Position numbers and translations under genes: made by a program | Notes under the pieces: generated by a model | Told to the model about the DNA's origin: nothing | Seen by the model: the letters and a program-made list of their open reading frames with translations, nothing else | Database searches by the model: none | Part shown: positions 1 through 11,300 of the stretch, piece after piece | How positions within the stretch are numbered: position 1 is the stretch's first letter | Layout of the letters: every line of letters starts with the position of its first letter | Source: Symsagittifera roscoffensis | Lineage: Eukaryota > Xenacoelomorpha > Acoela > Convolutidae | Assembly: GCF_963678635.1 (NCBI RefSeq) | Contig: NC_087064.1 | Span: 30,345,740-30,409,739 of the forward strand | Reading direction: 5' to 3' | Length of the DNA stretch: 64,000 bases

Positions 1-3
1 AAG

Positions 4-841
4 TTGAAAAAAGCGATTACTCCAGAACGATTGGCTAACCGAGCTTCATGTGCTGTAAACTTAGACTTTTCTAAAGCAATTGACAGAGTTGACAGATCAT
101 TTCTCATCAAAATTTTGAAAGGGTTAAACCTTGATGAGTTTTCATTTAGAGCTATTGAAACTTTGTATTTAGACTCAAAAGCAGTAATTGAGATAAATGG
201 TTTTTTATCAGCCAGCTTCAAAATTCATCGCGGTGTGAGACAAGGTTGCCCTCTTTCCGCATTTTTATTCATAGTTTTTATCGAACCCCTTCTTCAGGCG
301 ATTGAATCTACAAAAGCAATTGAAGGTTTCGAGAAATTGTGCCCCAAACTAGTTTCATATGCAGATAACATAACTTGCCTTATCAAAATCCGATGTATTG
401 ACAGGTTGTTTCGCTTAATCGATACATTTTGCAAAACAAACTCAAATGATGATTAACATAAGTAAGAGTGAAGTGCTTTCCATACCTGATTTATCACCCT
501 ATAAAACAGTCAAGGAAACAAAAATACTTGGTGTCTTGTTTTACATTTCCCGAAAAGTTGAAAATATTGAACTATTGTTGAGTTCTCAAATTCAAAAACA
601 TCGCGGGTTAATTTCGCTAAGTAAGTCTTTGAGGGTCAAGTCATTAACACTGTCAGTTTATGTTCTCCCTAAGTTTTTTCATTTGGCTCGTCATACTACA
701 GTTAACTTAGATACTGTTAGTAAATTCCAAGAATTATTAAATACAGAATTGAAAAAATCAAGCAGACTCGACATAAGAAGAGAAAATTTTATATCACCCC
801 ATCTTAGATGGTGGGGCAGGCTTACCATGCCTACGCCTTAA
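4..841 (+). pseudogene. LINE reverse transcriptase fragment (copy 1)
   Basis: Two overlapping frames (4-456 and 446-841) together cover the palm and thumb of a reverse transcriptase. In the first, LDFSKAIDRVD near residue 20 is motif A with its catalytic Asp, and GVRQGCPLSAFLF near residue 78 is motif B. SYADN near residue 118 is motif C, where the normal YADD has lost its second Asp (Asp to Asn). The second frame continues with an SPYKTVKETKILGVLF stretch that matches the post-palm region of this group. A frameshift near 450 separates the halves. The protein would be inactive both because of the break and because of the motif C change. The 5' half of the domain lies outside the window. Confidence 0.85.
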
Positions 842-881
842 ACTTTTAAGTATAAAAATTATCGATTTCTTTGCTTCTGAT

Positions 882-1520
882 ATGTCAGATCAAAATAGTT
901 TGTTACCAACAGATTTTATTTTACCGGAAGAATTCAAAAATTTGTTGAGAAATACGAACATCTCTATTGAAATAAGTTCGAGTGATTTTGCAATTTTTTC
1001 AAACATTACCAATAGCCGTTTAATTATAACAATACAGACAAAATTGCGAGATGTTTATTGTTTCTGCTTACAAAACTGTACTTTTCATCGAGCTGCAATT
1101 TCCCGCTTGTGTTTTGCTGCAAACGGTTACCTCTGTTCAGAAGAAGAATTGATTAAATTTGCAGGCATAGTTTGGAAAAAAATCAATGCTTGATGTGTGG
1201 GTAAAAACTTTATTTATAAATTCGCGTACGCTGTTTCAAAAGATCAAGCAATGCGATGGCTTTTAGTTCTTGAGAATACCCCCGAATGTTTCTATTGTAA
1301 TTTAGAATGCGAAACATTCGAAAATCTAATTTTCAGTTGTCCCTCGCTACAACCTTCAAGAAACATATTACAGATTAACAATTGGCGTGATGTTTTTGTA
1401 TCATTCAACATTGCAAGACTTAAGTATGTTGTTGCGGTTATTCGTGGTGCATATTCAAATCATCGACGTCATGGAAAATCAACTTGCAAACATTTGTGTC
1501 ATGGGAAGTATGGAAGATAA
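882..1520 (+). pseudogene. LINE ORF2 C-terminal region with zf-RVT-like cysteine motif (copy 1)
   Basis: Two short open frames, 882-1193 and about 1197-1520, follow the reverse transcriptase. The second contains CFYCNLECETFENLIFSCPS, a Cys-x2-Cys ... Cys pattern like the zinc-binding tail that follows the RT in many LINEs (usually C-x2-C-x7-H-x4-C). The His position is Asn here, whereas copy 2 at 5,403-5,720 keeps FEHL. A stop just after 1190 splits the region. Coding similarity to copy 2 is strong over the whole stretch, which supports a common ORF rather than chance. Confidence 0.7.
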
Positions 1521-1579
1521 GAAATACAAATTTCTCCATCTGATATAAACTACAAGGATATGGTAGACTTCAGCAACAA

Positions 1580-1747
1580 ACCAGGATACCCGGTATCCGG
1601 TAAAAGTAAGGTCAATTGAACAAACACTGCTAAGAAGAAAAAGGTAGATTTATCAAGCCTACCAGGATCCGGTGCTAAAAATGTATTTTGAGCTTAAGTC
1701 ACAGAAAGAAAAAAAAAGTTTGCCGATCAGGACACCCAATATCCGTT
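1580..1747 (+). repeat. Palindromic 22-bp motif repeated in LINE 3' tail (copy 1)
   Basis: The 3' tail holds a partly palindromic motif, ACCAGGATACCCGGTATCCGGT, at 1580-1601. A shortened version lies at 1661-1673 and a degenerate one at 1726-1747. The core GGATACC-c-GGTATCC is a perfect inverted repeat. The same three-motif layout, about 80 bp apart, is seen in copy 2. Confidence 0.7.
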
Positions 1748-1889
1748 TGAACAAAAAACGTACAGAAACAGTTCAGAAACTAAGGTTACTAACTCGATGA
1801 GTTGTTTTCGACAAATATGATGTTATTCGATGTACATGTTGATTATGAAACTCTCAACAAAAAAACTTAATTTACAATATGAAAAAAAC

Positions 1890-2372
1890 TACATGAATGT
1901 CAAAAATGCAAGATCTCTAGACGCCAAGAAAAAAGTCATCACAATGATTGGTGCAACATAGAAAAGTAAAAACAAAAACTCAATAATCAGTCCCTACGAA
2001 AATCAAGTTCCAGTAATGCCAGCGACGAGAATAACGATGACAAAACAAAAAGTATTGTGATTGCAGCGAAAATGTCGAAGGAAAGATTGTCCAAACACCA
2101 CCATCTTAAGTTTTGGTTTAGAATCTAAAACAAACACTGCAGCAACTCCTAGCGAAAAAAAAACAACAAAAAGATGAGGTTCTCAACATTCAGCTAGTAG
2201 ATTTCCATTCTTACTCTGCCACGGAAAAAAAAGACAATTTAAATATCGAAAATAACCAACAAAAATGTTCCTCTGACAAAAGAATGCTGACAAAAAAGAG
2301 CGTGAAATTTCACCAACCTCTCGGTCAGTTTTAACACGGAAGAAAGGGCCAAAAATTAAATCTAAAAATAAC
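1890..2372 (+). pseudogene. Possible LINE ORF1 remnant
   Basis: This lysine- and serine-rich stretch precedes the endonuclease. One short frame near 1,890-1,970 reads as Cys-x2-Cys followed by two His and a Cys, loosely recalling the zinc knuckle of LINE ORF1 proteins. No frame stays open for long. The call rests mainly on position between the previous copy's tail and the endonuclease, so it is weak. Confidence 0.3.
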
Positions 2373-2850
2373 GGAGAAGACTTGGTAGGAGGGAAGTTTT
2401 AGCAAAACTTCTATGTGCGAAAAACCAGATATTTTTTCCGTTAAAATTTTTAGCATAGGAAATCCAGCTAAAATACACTAAGTTTTAAAAAAATCGCCCA
2501 GTTTCATTTTATGCATTCAGGAAGCAAAAATATCGAAACTTACAAATATACATTTGAGTTCACTGGATAAATATAATGTTTTATTCGATTTCACACCGGG
2601 CTCAAAATTTCAGAGAAAACTTGGTTGGAGGGAAGTTTTAGCATGTTTTTTAGGTGCGAAAAACAGGATATTTTCCCTTAATTTTTTTAGCAGAAGAAAT
2701 CCAGCTAATTTAGACTCACTTATCAAAAAATGTCGAGTATTTAAAAAGTTGTTTAGTTTCATTTTCTGCAGTCAGGAAGCAAAAGTATCAAATCTTTTAA
2801 GTATACATCTGAGTTTACTGTATAAATACAATGTTTTGTTTGATTTGATA
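2373..2850 (+). repeat. Internal tandem duplication of about 245 bp in the LINE endonuclease region
   Basis: The block from about 2,373 (ACTTGGTAGGAGGGAAGTTT) to 2,600 recurs from about 2,618 (ACTTGGTTGGAGGGAAGTTT) to 2,850. Both units run through a shared GGAAATCCAGCTAA/GAAATCCAGCTAA block and end in the IHLSSLDKYNVLFD-type coding stretch. The endonuclease N-terminus is therefore present twice in tandem. Confidence 0.8.
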
Positions 2851-3290
2851 CCGGACTCAAATAATTCTGTTGATTTCTTACTGTTATGGTCATCAAGTTT
2901 GAGTCCTGCAAAAAGAATTGCTTCAAGTACAGGTTTTCAAATGTCAAAATTTGACAAACTTGATTGGTTTGTTATCAAAATTTATGCGAAACCAAATTCC
3001 TTCCATCAACTTTGAATTCCCTAAAACTAAGCATAATTACAGTTCTTCAATACTTAAGTTAAGCGATGCACGTATCAAACGATTATTCAACTCAAAGAAA
3101 AAACTCTGGATTGTTTTGGCTTTGTTGATTTGGATCTCAAGAATGAATTTTGCGATTATACACATCATGAAAAACAACAAAAATTTTTTGCCAGCTCAGA
3201 TTATGTTTTTATGAATTTTGAAACAGAGATTGACTCAATGCAAACCACTCAAGTATCAATCTCTGATCGTTTGCTCTAACACGTTTTTGT
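2554..3290 (+). pseudogene. LINE endonuclease (EEP-type) remnant
   Basis: Frames at 2,554-3,015 and about 3,117-3,290 carry parts of an APE-like endonuclease. They include a QEAK-x-IHLS block with KYNVLFD (the QETHL...Y-x-VLFS block of the family). Downstream is DLKNEFCDYTHHEKQ ... DYVF ... ISDR, corresponding to the yTH ... riDYifvs ... iSDH end of the domain. The terminal catalytic His appears replaced, since SDR stands where SDH is expected. Several frameshifts separate the pieces. Confidence 0.6.
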
Positions 3291-3815
3291 TAAGCAATCA
3301 AACTTGTATCAGCGGAGCCATAGTTACCGGACAAAATTTATGAAAAAAACCACCAGCTTATTTCCTAAAGATCCAAAAAAAACCTTCATTGAAAATTAAT
3401 CACCAAGTAGTTACAAAAGTTTTAAGCATAAGTTTCCTGACGTTCTCAAGTTTAATCAAGAGAATTAAAAACGTGTAGATCAGAAAGAACTCATTAATTT
3501 GAAGTATTATGAAAATTTTTGCAGAGATTGCATTCACAGCGGAAAAAATCCGAATCCGAGTTTAGCTGAAAGTATCAATTGGTGCTGGAGCAACTTCAAA
3601 AGGTCTCAACGGAAAAAGATTTTTCAAGTTTTCGAAAAAATCAGGAAGCTCTCAGCTACACTTTTGCGGGTGTGCCCAAGTTTTGCAGTCAATCGACCTC
3701 AAAGAACACAAGTAACTCAATCAAGCGAAATCAAGTGAATCAGAAAGTTTATCATACCGATGGTGATATTTTTGATCAATTTTGAGCTCTTTTTTCAAAT
3801 ATTTTTTCAAATAAT

Positions 3816-4900
3816 TTGACAACAGACTCCGAACAAATGACGTTCTTATCAAACAATAAACTAGAAAATAATGTGAACGATGGCTACAATCATTTTACAG
3901 AAGACGAATTTCACTTGGCTATAAACAAAATGAATTTGAAAAGCTCGCCTGGACCAGACGGCCTTACATCTCGGATATGCAAGACGTTTACAGATGAGTT
4001 CCGTCCAACCTTAGCTCAAGTATTCAACCATTCGGTTCAAAGGGGAAAACTCCCTAACAGTTTTTATTAGCAATAATCAAACTGCTCCCGAAATCTGAAA
4101 ATGTCATAGCAATACAAGATTCTCGCCCGATTAGTCTCGTGAATACCAACGCGAAATTTTTTGCCCATTTAAGCTGTAATAGAATTTAAAAAGACCTTTG
4201 CAAAATTGTAAAAAACATCAGCAGGCGTATTTGCCTGGAAGACAAATGCACACAGCCATGAGAAAAATGAAAAAGCTGTTATTCCAGAACGAATGGCCAA
4301 CCAAGGTTCATGTGCAGATAATTAGACTTTTCTACAGCAATTGACAGAGTTTACAGATCACTTCTCATCAAATCTTTGAAAGTGTTAAATCTTGATGAGT
4401 TTTTTTTTCCGTAAGAGCTATAGAAACTTTTTATTTAGGCTCAAAACCAGTAATTGAGATAAATAATTTTTTTTAAAACCAGCTTCAAATTTCATCGCGG
4501 TGTGAAGCAAGGTTGCCTTTTTTCGCATTTTTTTCATTGTTATCATCGAACCCCTTCTTCAAACTATTTTATCTATAGAAGCAATTGAAGATTTAGGGTT
4601 ATTGTGCCCCAAACTAGATTTATAAGCAGACGTCATAACTCGCGTTATCAAAATCCGATGTATGGACAGGTTGTTTTGCTTAATCAATTCTTTTTGCAAA
4701 CGAAGTCAAATGATGATTAACATAAGTAAAAATAAAATGCTTTCTATAACTCATTTATCACCATATAAAACAGTCAGGGAAACAAAAATACTTGTTGTCA
4801 TATTTTACACTTCCCATAATTTTGAAAATTTTGAACTAATGATGAGTTCTCAAACTCAAATACATCGGGAATTATTTTAATTTAGTAAGTTTTTGAGGGC
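3816..4900 (+). pseudogene. LINE reverse transcriptase remnant (copy 2)
   Basis: An open stretch at 3,816-4,070 carries AINKMNLKSSPGPDGLTSRI, the early RT block whose SPGPDGL signature is typical of LINEs. Downstream the reading is broken, but nucleotide similarity to copy 1 is continuous: the GGTGTGAAGCAAGGTTGCC block at about 4,499 is motif B, and the post-palm frame is at 4,662-4,880. Motif C is destroyed. Confidence 0.75.
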
Positions 4901-5089
4901 CAAGCCATTAAACTGTCAATTTATGTTCTCCCTAAATTTTCTTCATATGGCTCGACATACTACAGTTAACTTGGATACCGTTAGTAAATGCCCAGATTTA
5001 TTAATTGAAGAACTGAAACAAACACCCGGTTTTATATCACCCGATTTAAGATGGTAAGGAAGAGTTAGCATGCCTACAACTCAAATTTT

Positions 5090-5720
5090 TCATGTCAGAT
5101 CAAAACAATTTGTTACCATCAGAATTAATTTTTCCCAAAGAAATTGAAAGTTAAATGAGAAATACGATCATCTCAGTTGAAATAAATTCGAGTGATATTG
5201 CAATACTTTCAAATGTTAAAACCGTTTAATTATGACATTGCAGACAAAATCGCGGGATGTTTATTATATCTGTTTACAAAACTGAAATTTTCATCGGACT
5301 GCAATTTCCCGCTTGTTTTTTGCTGCAGACCGTTAACTCTGTTCAGAAGAAGAAATAATTAATTTTGCAGGCAAAGTTTGGAAAAAAATCAATGCTTGAT
5401 GTGTGGATAAAAACTTTATTTATAAATTCGCGTACGCTGTTTTAAAAGATCAAGCAAAGCGATGGCTTTTAGTTCTTGAGAATACGCCCGAGTTTTTCTT
5501 TTGTAATTTAGAATGCGAAACATTCGAACACCTAAATTTTAGTTGTCCCTCGCTACAACATTCAAGAAACATATTACAGATTAACAATCGGCGTGAAGTT
5601 TTTGTATCAACAAATATTGCAAAGCTTAAGTATGTTGTTGCGGTTATTCGTGGTGCATACTCAAAATCATCGACGTCATGTAAAAATAATTTGCAAATTT
5701 TTGTGTCATGGGAATCATAG
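5090..5720 (+). pseudogene. LINE ORF2 C-terminal region (copy 2)
   Basis: This is homologous to 882-1520. The frame at about 5,403-5,720 reads ...FFFCNLECETFEHLNFSCPS..., the C-x2-C-x7-H-x4-C zinc-binding pattern that follows the RT domain in many LINEs, here with its His intact. Part of the first cysteine pair is altered (CFYC became FFFC). The upstream part is broken by stops. Confidence 0.7.
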
Positions 5721-5788
5721 AAGATACAAAATACAAATTGTTCCTTTTGATACAAACAAACCAAGAATATAATAGACTTCAGCAAAAA

Positions 5789-5967
5789 ACCAGGATGCCT
5801 GGTATCCGGTAAGAATAAAGTTAATTGAACAAAAACTGCTATGAAGTAGAAAGTAGATATTTCAAGCGTACCAGGATACTCTGTATCCGGTACTAAAAAT
5901 ATTCTTAAAGCACAAGTCAAAGAAAGAACAAAAAACTGTTTGCCGACCAGGATACCCAGTATCCGGT
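5789..5967 (+). repeat. Three palindromic 22-bp motifs in LINE 3' tail (copy 2)
   Basis: Motif copies lie at 5789-5810, 5870-5891 and 5946-5967, each close to ACCAGGATACCCGGTATCCGGT and about 80 bp apart. They sit beyond the last coding block and match the layout in copy 1. Confidence 0.75.
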
Positions 5968-6309
5968 TGAACAAAACATGTACAGAAACAGTTCGGAAAC
6001 TATCTAGATGAGCTCTAAAGAATTTACAACCAGTTTCTTGTGTCAACAATTAGGTTACTAACTCGTTGAGTTGATTTCGATAAATATGATGCATTTGATG
6101 TACACGTTGATTATGAAACTCTAAGCTAAGTAATTTTAATTTACAGTTCTGAGAAAAAAACAACCTGACTTCTGTTTTTTTGACAAAAAAAAACTTGTGA
6201 GACATTTTAAGCCTCGATTGGAATTAAAACCAGTAGCAATCAGGATCGATACATAAGACGTAGGTGTGGGAATAATTTGAAGCAAAACGATCCAGGCTCC
6301 GCGCTTTCA

Positions 6310-6930
6310 ACAAAGAACCATGGCTGATAAACATTTTCAAAACTTGCAAATTCAATTCATTACGAGGTTCTGGTTGATTCAAATCTTGATTATAATAAAA
6401 TAGCTAATTTTAAATTAGTTATTTTGAGCAATTTTCTCTTAATAAACTAATTCCACCATTTGCATAAGAAGATCTAGGAACTGTTCAAATGTAGGAAAAG
6501 ATGTGCAAAATTTGAACTTCTGAAACAAATTAATCAATTCCCAATTATTAAGCAAAGAAAAAACGATTTGAAAATGTCTATTACATCTGGGGAAACAAGA
6601 AGCTTCGAACTTTAAGTGTTGTCGCTCGCCACAATCAGAACCAATTGTCTTTAGCGGAAAGATGCATTTAAGTACGTTTCCAACGTTTGGAAAGTTTTCA
6701 AATACCAAAAACAACCAAACATTCCATGATCAAAAAATCTAATCTGCCATTCCATTAAATTTACAACCAGGAGAAATACCGAGGAGAAATAGTCACAGAA
6801 ACACTATATCCCGATAGAGCTCCTTGAAGAAGGGTTGCGTTAAAAATGTATCCACAGGTCATCCATGCGAAGATCAATCCATCCAAAGAAAATTCTAGAA
6901 TTTTTTCATGAGATAAATTTATGAGACTCC
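6310..6930. repeat. Dispersed repeat R, copy 1
   Basis: About 620 bp that recur in direct orientation at about 10,128-10,765. Anchors include AAGAACCATGGCTGATAAAC versus CAGAACCATGACTGATGAAC. Others are a TTGTTGTCGCTC-type block, and a block ending in AGAAACTCTAGCATTTTTT versus AGAAAATTCTAGAATTTTTT. No coding similarity was recognised. The second copy lies inside the 8.3-13.5 kb tandem array. Confidence 0.7.
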
Positions 6931-7000
6931 TGGGGATCTGAAACCGCTTATCAAAATTCTTTTGTCGATCAGAAAAGTATTGCAGTTTATTTTCAAACCA

Positions 7001-8072
7001 CCCGGGTTGACGTTCATAGAAAAAAAATGCTTTTCATACAGTTTCATATATGAAGTCTATGGAAAAAATGCTTATCAAAGAAAATTCGTACAAAATTTTA
7101 AAAGTGTTTTAAAAATTTTTAATAAGCATTTTTGGTCTACTAGCCTCTTTTGAAGCTTTCTGGTCCTTAAAAAAAAGGTTTAAAGTTTTTGATAAAAAAC
7201 GCTTGTCATACAATTTTCATGTATGAACATTATAACATAGTCATTTTGTCATAAATTTTTTTTTCGAAAATCACCAAAAAACGTGCCTGGATAACTTTAA
7301 ATAGATTTAAATATTTATATCTATGATTGAGGGCATTTTGACAATCAAAAACATAATTTTCATTTTGGTCAGAAAAACACTTATCATAAAGTTTTCATAT
7401 ATGAAACTTGTATGATATGCTTTTTTTTCATAAACAAAAACAAAAGTTTGAGGTAAAAAATTTTTAATCCTTTTTTTAGTTGCAAACTTGCTTTTGTGTT
7501 AGAATATAAATTTTACGAGAAAAAAATTTTACATGCAAATTTTGACTTTTTGTGTTTATAACGTAGTCCAGGATGAGTTTTTCAACCAAAAAATTCAAAA
7601 ACTACAAGAAAGTGTTTTTTTTTGTAAGAACGTTTATTATCTTTTGTTTCATTTGCTAAATAAAAATAAATTTGTCAAAAAACATGCCTTTTTTTCCCAA
7701 CCAATTAAATTTTTAAACTAAAAACTATCTAGCCGTTTTCAAAAAACTACTTTTTGGCATATATTTCCATGTGAAAATGTGAAATCACCAAATGCAGCTC
7801 ATCTGCGTGGTGACTGCCAGTTACACTCTGGGTTTTTCTATGACAAAAAATCCTTGGTTAGTGTTTCAGTTGAAACCCAAAATTTCGAAACACAATTTTT
7901 AAATTTTTATTTATGGAGAAAATGCTTGTCATACAATTTCATAGTATGGAAAAAAATCATATCATACAATTTCTTATTATGAAAAAAGGCTTATTTTGCT
8001 ATTTTCATAAACTTATTTTTTCTCTATGAAATTGTATGAAAAAGTGTGATAAGCATTTTTTTTCAACCCGGG
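7001..8072. mobile_element. TIR element A with CCCGGGTTGA ends (1,072 bp)
   Basis: The left end is CCCGGGTTGA (7001-7010) and the right end is its reverse complement TCAACCCGGG (8063-8072). The outermost bases on both sides are flanked by CA, which fits a 2-bp target duplication. Just inside each end is a GAAAATGCTTATCATACAATT-like block, and the interior repeats a CATACAATTTCATATATG-type motif many times in both orientations. A second member at 33,911-34,822 has the same ends and an internal CATAACGTAGTCCAGGAT block. No transposase is encoded, so this is a non-autonomous element. Confidence 0.75.
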
Positions 8073-8329
8073 CAGCTTTATGGTTCGATACTTCGTTAAA
8101 CCCCTGACCAGTTTGTGGTGGAATTTAAAAAAAAATGACGACAAAATTGTGTTTTGATGACAAGTAAGTCAAATCAAATATGGTTGTTCAAACGTACAAA
8201 AAGTTCAAGCGAGCATATTTCTGGATATCAACAAGATAGTAAATACAATTATTGATCTGAACAGTTTCTAACTCGCCAAAAATTTGAAATGAATAAATTA
8301 ATAACAAATTAGTTTTCAAAACGTTAACA

Positions 8330-11300
8330 TGCGAAATGCATACCGAATCTCCTGTTTATCATCGATGCTTTTTCGTACTACTCTATCAGAGTAGTACCAG
8401 TCATACTAGTCGTGGATGCAAAAATAGGAGGGTATGTGAAATGAATTTCACGTCACAGCGACATCAAAAATTAGTGATGAACGTCGATAAGTCTCAGAAA
8501 ACGCAGCTTAACGCGAAGCCTGATATCCGGTCAATTTTTTTGAGTTTTTTCCGAAGCCGTTTCATTTTGCACAGATGATAGTTTCCTTACTCTGGTTGGC
8601 TCGATTCTTAACCATCTTTATTCCTTCTTCTTATGCTTTCTTTAGGATAACTTAATGTTTTTTTGAGCGCGACTATGAAGGATGTAGATGTGTCTGCGGC
8701 AAAAACTAAACTGGAGACGGATGTAAGGAAACTTCGTCGAAAAAAGAATGGAGAATTTAGGCAATCAAAATTGAATGGCAACTGAGAAAACCTTTTAACT
8801 TTGACTCGCAATTCATCAAAATGTGAAGATATTCCGGATAAGGAATTGCAGAAAAAAATTGTACTGTGCCCAGTTTTGTTTAGAATTTACTCAATTGATA
8901 TTTCAACCAGAACCTACTGAAAAAAAAGTTTCAAAGCTTGCAAGGACAAAATCGGATCGCAATGGTTAAATGTCGTCTCGCTTAAACATTTAGAGTTAAA
9001 TTTGAGAATTCAGCAGATGAAAAACGCTATTGCACTCCGCTCTTGTTCAAAAACATTTGAAAAACATCGATGCGTCTGTGAAAATGGATTGAATGACCTA
9101 CCTTGTCTTAAAAGATCATGTAGATTCTCAGTCCTTCAATTTTGATTGCTTTTTTGTCCTCAGCTTTCGCTTAACCCCTTCTGTTTTAGAGCCAAGACAC
9201 TCCCACTGGAACAATCAATAGCACGCAGACAATTTGATGCTTGTCCATTTGGTCTGTTGGTAGGCAGCTCGGTTGTTGAATCCCTAGATCCTAGTAAAAT
9301 AAGCACAGGCTCTGTTTCTTACCACGGAACGGCGGCGGCCGAGGAATAAAGGCCCAAACTCTTGAAAATAGCAATTAAATTAAACATGCTGAAGTTTAAG
9401 GTGCCACTGGCGTTAGCACTGAGTTCTTAGTGCTTGATAATATCTGTAACTTATTGAGTATGTTTGCCGAGAAAACCAGTGCAGGTATTTTTCTTTACTG
9501 CTCCCTGATATATGCTTCTGATAGACCAGTAGCATCGAATCAACTCACTATTTATTTTGGGTTTTTTCAATTTCCGGTTAAACTTGTGCAAGTAACTTTT
9601 TCTAAAAAAAATTTGTTAGCTCGAATTGAAAACATCTGACTCTTTACTTTCCTTTAAGGTATTTTTTCCGAATTTAAAATTTTCCAAACATTTTCGACTG
9701 GGCGTAATGATGAAGGACTAACGTTGTAACTCCTGTTATCATGATTACTTTTCATATGTCTCCTTGGAAAAATTATAACTGAGTATGATTCACATGCCCT
9801 CTTGCGAACAAAAAACAGAAAAGAGAGTCTCTAAGCAATCAAATTTGAATAGTAACTGTGGAGATTATAAAATTTTAGATAAAATTCTAGAAAATTATGA
9901 GGTAGCTCCGAAAAATGAAGTCAAAAAAGTTAGATTGGCAAAACTTTGTTAAAAACATTCTCCAAGGATTTTGAAACAAGAACCAACTGAAAAAAAAAAC
10001 AATCGACCTTAACAGGATAAAGTCGGATCGCAAGGGTTAAAAAATTGAGGTTACCCGATATAGAAGTTAAAAACTAAACTTGGCAAGTCAACAGTATAGT
10101 ATCGCTGTTGGACTCCTTTCATCACAGAACCATGACTGATGAACAAATTCAAGACTTGCAATTTGAAATCAACACTAAGTTCTTGTTGATTCAATCAAAA
10201 AAGCAGACTTTACATTAGTTCTCATGGACAATTTTCCTTTGAAAAAGTAATTCCACTATATTTGCAAAAGAAGACCTCAGAACTGCTCATATGTTAATGA
10301 TGTAGAAAATTTGGATTTTCGAAACATCAAGTACCAGTTTATATTCGAGGAAAAACTTGAATTGAAAATATCTTTTACAAATGGGGGAAACAAAGTTTAA
10401 GTTTTAATTGTTGTCGCTCACCAGAATCAAAATCTTTTGTTTTCAGCAGAAAAAGTCATGGACTGGTAGGACTTTCTCTTGTTGTGCATTACTATGCTTA
10501 CAGTTTTTAACAAAATCTCAAAACCTTAATAGCCAAAAGCCAGCTAAACAAAAATAACCAGAACAAAAACGAATCTGACATTTGCTTAAAAAATCTCAAG
10601 GCGTTGAAGAATCTTCAATTATCGAGGAGAATTAGTCACTATACAGTTAAATCACGAAAAAGCTAAATGAGGAAGGATTGCGATAAAAAGGTAGCCACAG
10701 TGCGTCCTAATGAAGATGACGATCCAACAGAAACTCTAGCATTTTTTATTAGATAAGTCATACTGTTCTGTGATGCTATGGTAGGGTTTTGAGAGTTACT
10801 TTCTTTCGAGTCAAAGGGGGCAACGAAACTTTGTGACAGATAAAAGAAGTCAAAGTTTTTTAAAGCTAGTCCACGGAACATCAACGCAGCCGCACATAAC
10901 TATCTGATAGAGGCGAAGCCTCATTAAGATCAGTTTTTTTCTGATTTTTCGACTTTGTAGATAGGTCTGTGAAAAACACTTAACAAAGGTGGGTTGTTAA
11001 GCCGTACCTTGTCTAAAAAGGAAAGGATATTCTAGGCAACCGAACTTAAATGGCAACTGAGAAAATCTTAAATCTTTGGCTCGCGATTAATCAAAATAGT
11101 AAATAGTGACGATGTTCCGCAAAAAGACTCCAAAAAATTTGGACAGAGCCAAATTTTGATAAGAAATTTTCTCGATTGTTAACGAAACTAGAACCTACCG
11201 AAGTAAAAAAAAATTAAAGCTTGCCAGGATAAATTCGGATCGCGATAATTGAATGTCGTCTCATTGAAAAATTTAGAGTTAAATTTGACACTTCTGCAGA

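Larger units (their letters stand above)
1..1890 (+). mobile_element. L1/Tx1-like LINE, copy 1 (3' portion, cut by window start)
   Basis: This is the downstream part of a non-LTR retrotransposon entering from the left edge. It holds the reverse transcriptase (RT), a C-terminal cysteine region and a 3' tail. The same order recurs at about 4,265-6,165, so these are two head-to-tail copies of one family. Homology between copies runs to about 1,890 here and 6,165 there. The RT motifs (GVRQGCPLS; a DFSKA-IDRVDRSFL type motif A) resemble the L1/Tx1 group more than CR1/jockey; that placement is from family knowledge and is not certain. The element is dead: frameshifts, stops and a changed catalytic aspartate. 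Confidence 0.85.
1890..6165 (+). mobile_element. L1/Tx1-like LINE, copy 2 (near full length, decayed)
   Basis: A second copy of the same LINE lies immediately downstream in the same orientation. In order it shows a possible ORF1 remnant (1,890-2,372), an endonuclease remnant containing an internal duplication (2,373-3,290), a linker (3,300-3,815), a reverse transcriptase (3,816-4,900), the cysteine tail (5,090-5,720) and the 3' tail (to about 6,165). It is littered with frameshifts and stops. No TSD was recognised. Confidence 0.75.

Noticed and set aside
5450-6049. 199-codon open frame on the minus strand
   Set aside because: It runs antisense through the LINE C-terminal region and 3' tail and has no independent motif; a shadow of the LINE.
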